In this document: positions 8,864 through 16,370 of the stretch, piece by piece
Layout of the letters: each line of letters opens with the position of its first letter
How positions within the stretch are numbered: position 1 is the first letter of the stretch
Source: an uncultured Flavobacteriaceae bacterium
GTDB taxonomy: Bacteria > Bacteroidota > Bacteroidia > Flavobacteriales > Flavobacteriaceae
Direction: 5' to 3'
Length of the DNA stretch: 64,000 bases
Assembly (NCBI GenBank): GCA_947504035.1
Contig: CANNGA010000003.1
Span: 186,001 to 250,000 of the forward strand
The notes under the pieces: model-generated
What the model saw: the letters and a program-made list of their open reading frames with translations, nothing else
The model's database searches: none
What the model was told of the DNA's origin: nothing
Position numbers and translations under genes: made by a program

Positions 8864-9205
8864 TTACAGTCCAAAATCAGATTTAATCTCTGCTACAGCA
8901 TTTTCTACCGAAGTGAGTACAATTTGTAATTGACTGCTAATGTCTTCGTCCTTCTTTAAAAATTTACCCCAATCTTGTACCTCTATTAAATCCGGTAGTA
9001 CACCCAACTCGAATAAATCGATTGTAGGTTTCATTTTATGTGCTGCTTGATAAGCGTTATGGTAATCGTTTTCTGCAACGGCTTGTTTTAAACGCGCGGC
9101 ATCTTCTGGTACTTCTTCCAAAAACGTGGAAGCCAAAGCCATGATAAAATCCTCATCATTGTCTGCTAACTCACGTACTCTATTTAATTTATAATGCTGT
9201 TCCAT
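8864..9205 (-). CDS. Histidine phosphotransfer (Hpt) domain protein
   Basis: A 113-residue stand-alone Hpt module. The phosphoacceptor histidine is H56 in AYQAAHKMKPT, embedded in the expected helical hairpin, and downstream residues DLFELG resemble the conserved stretch after the histidine in Hpt proteins. It would relay phosphate between receiver domains in a phosphorelay in the cytoplasm. No histidine kinase or response regulator gene is in the window, so its partners are encoded elsewhere. It is packed one base after the FAH-family gene and three bases before cinA, implying one transcript. Confidence 0.85.
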   Translation of the reverse strand: MEQHYKLNRVRELADNDEDFIMALASTFLEEVPEDAARLKQAVAENDYHNAYQAAHKMKPTIDLFELGVLPDLIEVQDWGKFLKKDEDISSQLQIVLTSVENAVAEIKSDFGL

Positions 9206-9206
9206 C

Positions 9207-9818
9207 TTATTTTACGGTAATGGAGAACAATTCCTTATCCTCTATGAATCCTTTTAGTTTATCATTGGCCTCCACCCTACCAACTCCAGCAGGGGTGCCT
9301 GTAAATATAATATCTCCAATCTTTAAAGTAAAATATTTAGAGATATATTCTATTAATGCATCTATTTTGTAGATCATCTGGCTGGTATTGCCACGCTGTA
9401 CTACCGTCCCATTTTTTTGCAATGAAAAATTAAGACTATTGCAATCTGTAATTTCTGACTTTGGCATCCATTTCCCAACAACTGCTGCACCATCGAATGC
9501 TTTTGCCGTTTCCCAAGGCAATCCCTTTGCTTTTAAAGCCTCTTGTACATCTCGCGCTGTAAAGTCAATACCTAGTCCTATTTCACTGTAATATTTGTGG
9601 GCAAATTTCTTATCGATATACTTCCCCACTCTATTTATTTTAACCAAAACTTCAACTTCATGTTGTACATTTTCTGAAAAATCTGGAATAAAAAAAGGTT
9701 GCTTTTTTAATAAAATAGCGGTGTCGGGCTTCAAAAAAAGAATAGGAGCTTCGGGGGTTGCATGTTCTAGTTCTTCTATATGTGCCGTATAATTTCTACC
9801 AATACAAATTAGCTTCAT
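9207..9818 (-). CDS. Fumarylacetoacetate hydrolase (FAH) family protein
   Basis: Single-domain FAH-family enzyme of 203 residues. It shows the family start KLICIGRNYTAHI, the metal-binding region HEVEVLVKIN (Glu ligands), the GLGIDFTARD stretch and the C-terminal IIFTGTPAGVG. Members hydrolyse or decarboxylate acylpyruvates and related 2-oxo compounds using a divalent metal; the short form resembles acylpyruvase/oxaloacetate decarboxylase-like members. Exact substrate cannot be told. It is immediately upstream of the Hpt gene on the same strand. Confidence 0.9.
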   Translation of the reverse strand: MKLICIGRNYTAHIEELEHATPEAPILFLKPDTAILLKKQPFFIPDFSENVQHEVEVLVKINRVGKYIDKKFAHKYYSEIGLGIDFTARDVQEALKAKGLPWETAKAFDGAAVVGKWMPKSEITDCNSLNFSLQKNGTVVQRGNTSQMIYKIDALIEYISKYFTLKIGDIIFTGTPAGVGRVEANDKLKGFIEDKELFSITVK

Positions 9819-9915
9819 AGGTCTGATTGGGTTTTACGCCAAGTATGCTTAACGCAAGGTTTTAACTTTTATTGTAACTACTAAAACATTTTAAATACTA
9901 AAATGCTTTGTAGCA

Positions 9916-10689
9916 TTAAAATTTGGTATTAAGACTACGTAACTTAATAGCCGTAAGCACCTTTTTAGTATACAACGGAAAATCGGCATTTAACAGCCAT
10001 CCAAAATACCCTGGTTCCTTCTCTAAAATTTCAGTAACCCGTTTTCCCTTATGCTTCCCAAAGGCAAAACACTCTTCGCCTTCTTTATCATAGGCTAAAA
10101 ACCCTGCAAAATCGGCAAATTTCTTTCTAGAACTAAACTCGGCTAAAAACTTCGTATCATTTTCTAAATCTTCATAACGCTCCAACTGCGATTTTAAAAC
10201 CTCGTAAGTCGCATGGGTATCTGCTGCTGCACTATGAGCATCTTCTAAACTTTTACCGCAATAAAATTTATAAGCTGCACTTAGAGTACGCTGTTCCATT
10301 TTATGAAAAATAGTTTGCACATCTACAGACTGTCTGTTTTTCATATCAAAATCCACATCGGCACGCAACATTTCTTCGGCCAATAAAGGAATATCAAATC
10401 GGTTAGAATTAAAGCCCCCTAAATCGGAGTCTTTTATCATATTATAAATCTCTTTAGCTAAAGCTTTAAATGTAGGCTTATCTGCTACATCTTCATCTGA
10501 AATACCATGAATAGCAGTCACCTCTTTAGGGATAGGCATTCCTGGATTTACAAGCCATGTTTTACGTTCTTCTTTCCCGTTAGGATGTACTTTTAAAATG
10601 GCAATCTCTACAATTCGATCGCTTGTAATACTAATACCCGTGGTTTCTAAATCGAAAAAACAAATAGGCTTTGTAAGGTTTAACTGCAT
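9916..10689 (-). CDS. DnaQ-like 3'-5' exonuclease
   Basis: DEDDh-type exonuclease of 257 residues. Motif ExoI is FFDLETTGI, ExoII lies in LGGFNSNRFDIPLL, and ExoIIIe is HSAAADTHAT, giving the four acidic residues and the histidine of the active site. The N-terminal about 175 residues form the exonuclease domain, like the epsilon subunit of DNA polymerase III. The C-terminal about 75 residues contain FGKHKGKRV and PGYFGWLL, a small conserved extension (also called a quorum-sensing-regulator-like or DUF3820-type region) seen in Bacteroidetes exonucleases. A perfect TAnnTTTG box (TATTTTTG, 10729-10722) sits 33 bases upstream of the ATG, though no matching -33 element is visible. Confidence 0.92.
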   Translation of the reverse strand: MQLNLTKPICFFDLETTGISITSDRIVEIAILKVHPNGKEERKTWLVNPGMPIPKEVTAIHGISDEDVADKPTFKALAKEIYNMIKDSDLGGFNSNRFDIPLLAEEMLRADVDFDMKNRQSVDVQTIFHKMEQRTLSAAYKFYCGKSLEDAHSAAADTHATYEVLKSQLERYEDLENDTKFLAEFSSRKKFADFAGFLAYDKEGEECFAFGKHKGKRVTEILEKEPGYFGWLLNADFPLYTKKVLTAIKLRSLNTKF

Positions 10690-10728
10690 GTATTAATTTT
10701 GATTGATTATTTGTATACTCACAAAAAT

Positions 10729-10755
10729 AAAAAAACCCAACCGTTTAAGGTTAGG
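10729..10755 (-). terminator. Terminator downstream of the E2 gene
   Basis: On the minus strand a 7-bp stem (CCTAACC with GGTTGGG, one G-T pair) and 6-nt loop precede a run of seven or more T. It lies about 170 bases after the stop of the E2 gene, and overlaps the promoter region of the next gene. Confidence 0.7.
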
Positions 10756-10925
10756 CTTTGCTTGTATTTTTTATGGATTATTTCGTTGTGTTAGCCCTTC
10801 TAAAGCTAGGGCTTGAATCGACGACACTTATAAATAGTCTGCTTTTTTAGTTTTCGCACCAAGGCATACTTAAAAAGCTAATGCATTTACATAGAGCATC
10901 GTAATGTATTCCGTTATGCGTTGGT

Positions 10926-12248
10926 TTAAACTTCCCTGTTAATGTCCCAAGCTTCTAGATAATCTTTTACCGTCTTGATGAACATACCACCTAAGGCACC
11001 ATTTACCACACGATGATCGAAGGAGTGGGATAAAAACATACGGTAACGGATGCCCACAAAATCACCTTGCGGCGTTTCTATTACAGCAGGAACTTTACGA
11101 ATGGCACCAATAGCCAATATACCTACCTGTGGCTGATTTATTATTGGTGTTCCCATAAGACTTCCAAAAGAGCCTACATTAGTCACAGTATAAGTACCAC
11201 CTTGTACCTCATCTGGTTTTAAATCTTGCATTCTTGCCCGATGCGCTAAATCGTTAACCTGCTTGGTCATCCCCACCAAATTAAGTTGGTCGGCATGTTT
11301 AATCACAGGAACAATTAAATCGCCATTGGGTAAAGCTGCTGCCATACTTAAATTAATGGCCTTTTTCTTTATGATTTTATCACCTTTTAAGACAATATTA
11401 AGCATAGGGTGTTCTCGTAATGCTTTAGCTACAGCCTCCATAAATATAGGGGTAAAGGTTAATTTCTCACCTTCACGCTGCTCAAACTCTGTTTTTACTT
11501 TAGCACGCCAATTCCAAACGTTTGTAACATCTACTTCTATAAAACTTTGCACATGTGCAGAGGTTTGAAGTGAATCTGTCATATGCTGAGAAATGAGTTT
11601 CCCCATTCGTGTCATTTCAATAATCTCATCTTCACCACTAAGAACCACAGGTGGCCCTACCTTTTCAGGAGTAGGTGTTTTAAGCTTAGTGTTTCCTTGC
11701 GTTTTTACTGCTGTAACTGTGCCATTTGTTCTTTTAGCTATGTAATCTAAAATGTCATTTTTAGTGACACGCCCTTCTTTTCCTGTGCCTAAAATACCGT
11801 CTAATTCTTCCTGACTAATACCTTCGGCTTTTGCTATATTTTTAACAAGTGGCGAATAAAAACGTTCCCCATTGGATACTACTGGAGTATTCGCTACGGC
11901 AATTGCCTTTGCGTGTTCTACGCTGTCACTCAATTGACTGATAATTTCTGGAGCCACAGTTTCAATTTGCGTGGTTTCTGTTGACGTTTCAGAAGCATCA
12001 TCACCATCTTCGGTTTCAATAACAGCTAGAACTTGTCCCACCTGTGCTATATCATCTATGTTAAATCTTTTCTCTATTAAGACACCTTCAACATCACTCG
12101 GTACTTCACTATCTACCTTATCGGTTGCAATTTCCAAAACAGCTTCATCCAACTCTACGGTATCCCCTACTTCTTTTAACCAAGACGTTATAGTTGCTTC
12201 TGCAACACTCTCTCCCATTTTTGGTAATGTCAATTCAAACTTTCCCAT
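10926..12248 (-). CDS. 2-oxo acid dehydrogenase E2 component (dihydrolipoamide acyltransferase)
   Basis: Core acyltransferase of a 2-oxo acid dehydrogenase complex, 440 residues. Domains in order: lipoyl domain (about 1-78) with the lipoylation lysine in EIATDKVDSEVPS, a linker, a peripheral-subunit-binding domain (about 130-167, SPLVKNIAKAEGI...GRVTKNDI), and the catalytic domain (about 210-435). The active-site motif reads SFDHRVVNGALGG: the usual HxxxDG has Asn instead of Asp, which is a notable change in a residue that normally positions the catalytic histidine. Which complex it belongs to (branched-chain or other) cannot be decided; no E1 or E3 is next to it. A perfect TAATTTTG box (12302-12295) lies 47 bases upstream of the start. 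Confidence 0.92.
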   Translation of the reverse strand: MGKFELTLPKMGESVAEATITSWLKEVGDTVELDEAVLEIATDKVDSEVPSDVEGVLIEKRFNIDDIAQVGQVLAVIETEDGDDASETSTETTQIETVAPEIISQLSDSVEHAKAIAVANTPVVSNGERFYSPLVKNIAKAEGISQEELDGILGTGKEGRVTKNDILDYIAKRTNGTVTAVKTQGNTKLKTPTPEKVGPPVVLSGEDEIIEMTRMGKLISQHMTDSLQTSAHVQSFIEVDVTNVWNWRAKVKTEFEQREGEKLTFTPIFMEAVAKALREHPMLNIVLKGDKIIKKKAINLSMAAALPNGDLIVPVIKHADQLNLVGMTKQVNDLAHRARMQDLKPDEVQGGTYTVTNVGSFGSLMGTPIINQPQVGILAIGAIRKVPAVIETPQGDFVGIRYRMFLSHSFDHRVVNGALGGMFIKTVKDYLEAWDINREV

Positions 12249-12423
12249 TTCTATAATTAAAGTCTTTGTTATTGTCGCTAAAAATGCGCGTTTTCAAAAT
12301 TAGTTAAATCTCTATGATTTTTTAATATGATTCACAAATAAAAATAACTACGGTTAGATCTTCTTTTTGTTGAGATACATTTCAAGGCAAGACCTAAATA
12401 TTACAACAGCGTACTTATCATTA

Positions 12424-13521
12424 TTAAAATTCGAGCACTTCGCCTCTACTCACAGAATTATCGCTTCCTAAGATAAAACGAGATTCATTTGGCCATATTT
12501 TATAGGTCCATTTTTTCGTATTCGCATAGGTACTCATAAAATCAATAATCCCTTTGTAAGTCAAAACTTTAGCATCTAAAATTATCTCTGTTTCATTGGC
12601 AAAGTTACTCATCTCACGCCTTAGGATTACTATTTTAGGAAGCACCGCTTTTAGGTCTTCATTTTCAGCATTAGAAATTAAAACATATTGAAATACATAT
12701 TTTAATTTTTCTATAGTGGTATTCCTAAAAAAATACACTGTTCGTATGCCCAACCAAACTAAAATATCAAAAAGTATATTTTTCTTAAAATGCTTTTTAT
12801 AAAAAATCTGCATGGCGCCATAAAACCGTCGTGCATATTTCTTGTCTTTTAATGTACTTTCACCTTTAAAATGAATAACACTGGTTGTTCCTAAATAATA
12901 ATTTTGATAGCCTGCTTTTAAAATTTTGTATGACAAATCAATATCTTCTCCATACATAAAGTAATCTTCATCAAAGCCTCCTACCTCATCATACACTGTT
13001 TTCTTTAAAAACATAAATGCCCCAACCAAAACATCTGTCTTGCCTGCTTCATTTTCCTTTAAATGATTTGCGTAATATTCTGAGGCATCTCCTATTAATT
13101 TTTTAAGCGCTGCCTTCACATAAGGCACATTGCGTTTGCTCTCTGGTAGAAAACGTCCTGCGCCATCTATCAATTTACATCCTATAGCACCTGGGGTCTC
13201 TAATGTTTCGTGATAAGCTAGTAATTTTTCAAACGTATCTTCCGCTACAACTGTATCTGGATTTAGAATACATAAATATTCGCCTTTAGCTTGAGCCACA
13301 CCTATATTATTGCCTTTAGAAAATCCTGAATTTATTGTATTCTCAATAAGTTTTACATTAGGAAACATGCGTTTCACCATGTCGCAACTCGTATCTTTAG
13401 AGTTATTATCTACTACGATAATTTCTGCATCTATATGTGCTATGGCTGCCTCTACACTCTTTATACAGAGTTCAAGAAAATATCGTACATTATAATTAAG
13501 TATAACTATTGAGAGCTTCAA
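12424..13521 (-). CDS. Family 2 glycosyltransferase
   Basis: Cytoplasmic-face GT-A glycosyltransferase of 365 residues. It has the GT2 start LSIVILNYNVRYFLELC, the nucleotide-sugar binding VVDNNSKDTS, the metal-binding DxD-type CILNPDTVV, and the acceptor-side GAFMFLKK...GGFDEDYFMYGEDIDLSYK. This pattern is closest to rhamnosyltransferase-like GT2 enzymes used in surface polysaccharide synthesis, but donor and acceptor are not determined. The C-terminal third is basic with an amphipathic stretch near residues 250-265. It lies 11 bases downstream of recR and is probably co-transcribed with it. Confidence 0.93.
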   Translation of the reverse strand: MKLSIVILNYNVRYFLELCIKSVEAAIAHIDAEIIVVDNNSKDTSCDMVKRMFPNVKLIENTINSGFSKGNNIGVAQAKGEYLCILNPDTVVAEDTFEKLLAYHETLETPGAIGCKLIDGAGRFLPESKRNVPYVKAALKKLIGDASEYYANHLKENEAGKTDVLVGAFMFLKKTVYDEVGGFDEDYFMYGEDIDLSYKILKAGYQNYYLGTTSVIHFKGESTLKDKKYARRFYGAMQIFYKKHFKKNILFDILVWLGIRTVYFFRNTTIEKLKYVFQYVLISNAENEDLKAVLPKIVILRREMSNFANETEIILDAKVLTYKGIIDFMSTYANTKKWTYKIWPNESRFILGSDNSVSRGEVLEF

Positions 13522-13532
13522 AAAATATCAAT

Positions 13533-14150
13533 TTACAGTTTAAGAGAGGATTCGAAAGGTACGCGATTTACAATACTTCTACCTAAGGTAACTTCATCGG
13601 TATATTCCAATTCATCACCAACAGAAATCCCTCGGGCTATCGTTGATGTTGTAACATCATAACTTTGAATTTGTTTAAAGATATAAAAATTAGTGGTATC
13701 GCCTTCCATTGTAGAACTTAAAGCAAAAATGAGCTCTTTAACCGTGCCGCCTTTTACCTTCTCTACCAAAGGTTCTATATTTAAATCATGAGGTCCTATT
13801 CCATCTATTGGAGAAATTTTACCGCCTAAAACATGATACAATCCTTTAAAAGAACTCGTACTTTCTATAGCCATCACATCGCGTATATCTTCTACCACGC
13901 AAATTACATCTGTGTGCCTATTAGGATTGGCACAAATTTCACAAAGGGCTACATCGCTTATATTATTACAGGATTTACAATACTTGATAGTCTGTCGCAT
14001 ATTAAGTAATGCTGACGTCAAGGTCTCTGTTTGTAATTTTGGTTGTCTTAGCATATGCAGTACCAATCGCAATGCCGTACGCTTACCAATACCTGGTAAT
14101 TGTGACATTTCATTAACTGCATTTTCTAAGAGTTTAGAAGAAAAATCCAT
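13533..14150 (-). CDS. recR: Recombination protein RecR
   Basis: DNA repair protein of the RecFOR pathway that helps load RecA at gaps. The 205-residue protein contains the helix-hairpin-helix region [12 protein letters not shown], the four-cysteine zinc finger [16 protein letters not shown], and the Toprim domain starting [14 protein letters not shown] with [15 protein letters not shown] near the end. Length and all motifs are standard. It is transcribed divergently from the solute symporter. Confidence 0.97.
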   Translation of the reverse strand: MDFSSKLLENAVNEMSQLPGIGKRTALRLVLHMLRQPKLQTETLTSALLNMRQTIKYCKSCNNISDVALCEICANPNRHTDVICVVEDIRDVMAIESTSSFKGLYHVLGGKISPIDGIGPHDLNIEPLVEKVKGGTVKELIFALSSTMEGDTTNFYIFKQIQSYDVTTSTIARGISVGDELEYTDEVTLGRSIVNRVPFESSLKL

Positions 14151-14273
14151 GATTGCGAAATTACTATTTACAGTGCAATTTCACTAATTTAAATCCAATC
14201 ATTTAAAATACTGAACATTGTATTTGGTTTTTGAAAGCGAATAGTTGTATTTTCAAAACTTGAATTAGAACCT

Positions 14274-15728
14274 ATGACTGCGACACAAATTCTGCTTTTA
14301 ATAGCTGCTTACTTTATCGTCCTTATTTTAATATCTTACGTTACTGGTAAAGAAGATTCTAACGACGCCTTTTTTAAAGCTAATAAATCTGCACCTTGGT
14401 ACCTTGTTGCATTTGGTATGATTGGCGCCTCGCTTTCTGGCGTTACGTTTATATCTGTTCCAGGCATGATTGAAGGACAGCAATTTGCTTACATGCAGGG
14501 TGTTTTCGGTTTCTTTGTAGGCTACTTATGCATTATCACCTTATTATTGCCCTTATACTACAAACTAAATGTAACCTCTATTTATGAGTATTTAGAACAG
14601 CGTTTTGGTACGGTAAGTTATAAAACAGGAGCCTTTTTCTTTTTATTATCGCGTGTTACAGGCGCTTCTTTTAGACTTTTTCTTGTGGCTTTAGCCATGC
14701 AATATATTGTATTTGAAAGCATAGGCGTGCCCTTTTGGGCTACTGTTGTTATTTCTATAGTATTGATATGGCTCTACACCAATAAAGGAGGGATTAAAAC
14801 TATTATTTGGACGGATACCATACAAACCTTAGCCATGCTTGTTTCGGTTTTAGTCGCTATTTACCTTATCAACACAAAATTAGAATGGTCTTTTATGGAA
14901 GCCATGAGTTCTGATACGTTTTCCAGTAAAAGTCAAATCTTCTTTTTTGATGATCCTAACAGTAAAACGTATTTCTGGAAATATTTTATTGGAGGTATTT
15001 TTATCGCAATTGCTATGACGGGATTAGACCAAGACATGATGCAAAAAAACTTAACCTGTAAAAACAAAAAAGAAGCTCAAAAAAACATGTTGACTATGGC
15101 CAGCTTAGTCGTTATTGTTAATTTTATTTTTTTGGCACTAGGCGCACTGCTATTTATTTACAGTCATAAATTTGGAGTAAACATCCCTGTTGTTGCAGGT
15201 AAAACACGAACAGATTTACTATTTCCCGAAATTGCCATGAACCAAGGCTTAGGTACCGCTTTAGCTGTTACTTTTATCATTGGTTTAATTGCTGCTGCCT
15301 ATTCTAGCGCAGACAGTGCTTTAACCTCTTTAACCACATCGTTTTCGGTAGATTTTCTAGATATTAAAAACAAGCCTGAAGCAGTTCAAAAACCACTTCG
15401 AAAAAAGGTGCATATTGCCGTATCTTTAGTACTTATTACTGTGGTCATTATCTTTAATGCTTTAGAAGGAAGTGTCGTTAGTAATTTATTTAAATTTGCA
15501 ACCTTTACCTACGGTCCCTTATTAGGGCTATTTGCTTTTGGTGTACTTACGCCTTTTAAAATCAAAGATAAATACTCGTGGATTGTCGCTTTAGCTTCAA
15601 TTTTATTAAGCTATGGAATCACTAACTTACCGCCTAAAATTATTGGTGCATATCAATTTCACTGGGAAATCCTACCACTTAACGGCCTTCTTACTTTTAT
15701 AGGTTTAATATTGATTCGTAGAAAGTAA
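14274..15728 (+). CDS. Sodium:solute symporter (SSS family)
   Basis: Inner-membrane secondary transporter of 484 residues with about 13 predicted transmembrane helices. Family features include the first helix with ISYVTGKEDSNDAFF, the FGMIGASLSGVTFISVPG stretch of TM2, and the AAYSSADSALTSLTTSFSVDF motif (Na+-site region of TM8) typical of the SSS family. The substrate could be a sugar, an amino acid or a vitamin; the sequence does not say. Its 3' end overlaps the convergent CoA-binding protein gene by 24 bases. Confidence 0.93.
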   Translation: MTATQILLLIAAYFIVLILISYVTGKEDSNDAFFKANKSAPWYLVAFGMIGASLSGVTFISVPGMIEGQQFAYMQGVFGFFVGYLCIITLLLPLYYKLNVTSIYEYLEQRFGTVSYKTGAFFFLLSRVTGASFRLFLVALAMQYIVFESIGVPFWATVVISIVLIWLYTNKGGIKTIIWTDTIQTLAMLVSVLVAIYLINTKLEWSFMEAMSSDTFSSKSQIFFFDDPNSKTYFWKYFIGGIFIAIAMTGLDQDMMQKNLTCKNKKEAQKNMLTMASLVVIVNFIFLALGALLFIYSHKFGVNIPVVAGKTRTDLLFPEIAMNQGLGTALAVTFIIGLIAAAYSSADSALTSLTTSFSVDFLDIKNKPEAVQKPLRKKVHIAVSLVLITVVIIFNALEGSVVSNLFKFATFTYGPLLGLFAFGVLTPFKIKDKYSWIVALASILLSYGITNLPPKIIGAYQFHWEILPLNGLLTFIGLILIRRK

Positions 15729-16067
15729 AACTAAGGTACAAGCCACCTCATAAGCAATACCATTTGCTTTTAAAATAGCGTAGAATTCTGGATTCTCTGT
15801 ACCGGGGTTAAAAATAACACGTTTTGGATGCAAACTTACAATGTAATCGTAATACGCAATTTGGCGTTTGGGGTTTAAATATAAGGTTACGGTATGCACA
15901 TCTTTATAAGGAACTAGCGTTGTCTCGATATCTACACCTGAAACTTGACCTGTACGCAACCCAAAAGCTACCGTCTCTACAGCATTGGCAACCAAACGCT
16001 GTACGGCATAATTGGAATATCTATTAGGTTTTAAAGATGCCCCTAATACGAGTGTTTTCTTTTCCAT
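15705..16067 (-). CDS. CoA-binding domain protein (YccU-like)
   Basis: A 120-residue single Rossmann-like CoA-binding domain. The TLVLGASLKPNRYSNYA motif at the N-terminus and KRVIFNPGTENPE near residue 85 match the small YccU-type family. These proteins bind CoA or a related nucleotide; the biological role is unknown. The gene converges on the symporter gene with a 24-base overlap of coding ends. Confidence 0.9.
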   Translation of the reverse strand: MEKKTLVLGASLKPNRYSNYAVQRLVANAVETVAFGLRTGQVSGVDIETTLVPYKDVHTVTLYLNPKRQIAYYDYIVSLHPKRVIFNPGTENPEFYAILKANGIAYEVACTLVLLSTNQY

Positions 16068-16313
16068 TCTCTATTTTTTTTATTTTTTTTAATTAAAAGT
16101 GTAACATTATAACCCCACAAGCGTCTCACCTGCAGAAAGTATTTAAGACGCAAAAGCACTTTAAGCCTTACCGCTAATGTAACTCGTAAAACAAGAGCTA
16201 CAGGATGAGGCCAAAAGTAAACCTTATACATAAAACGGTTAATTTTATGTTAGACATTTTAATAATTTGATATTAGTTGGTGGTTAGTGTTTTTTATCAC
16301 AATTATTAAAATA
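16068..16313. other. Gap with no accepted gene
   Basis: A 62-residue minus-strand ORF (16043-16231) lies here but overlaps the start of the CoA-binding gene, is mostly Leu/Val/Arg and has no recognisable motif; I do not annotate it. Nothing else is visible apart from the terminator to the right. Confidence 0.4.
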
Positions 16314-16342
16314 AAACCCCCAAAGTTTAACTTTGGGGGTTT
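16314..16342 (-). terminator. Terminator of the GH78 rhamnosidase gene (probably bidirectional)
   Basis: A perfect 12-bp stem (AAACCCCCAAAG / CTTTGGGGGTTT) with a 5-nt loop, followed on the minus strand by a T-rich tract. It is 28 bases past the stop of the minus-strand rhamnosidase gene. Confidence 0.85.
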
Positions 16343-16370
16343 ACTTTATAAACTCTAATACTACTTATAA

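Noticed and set aside
16043-16231. 62-residue minus-strand ORF overlapping the CoA-binding gene start
   Set aside because: Leu/Val/Arg-rich without membrane topology or family match, and overlaps a well-supported gene start.
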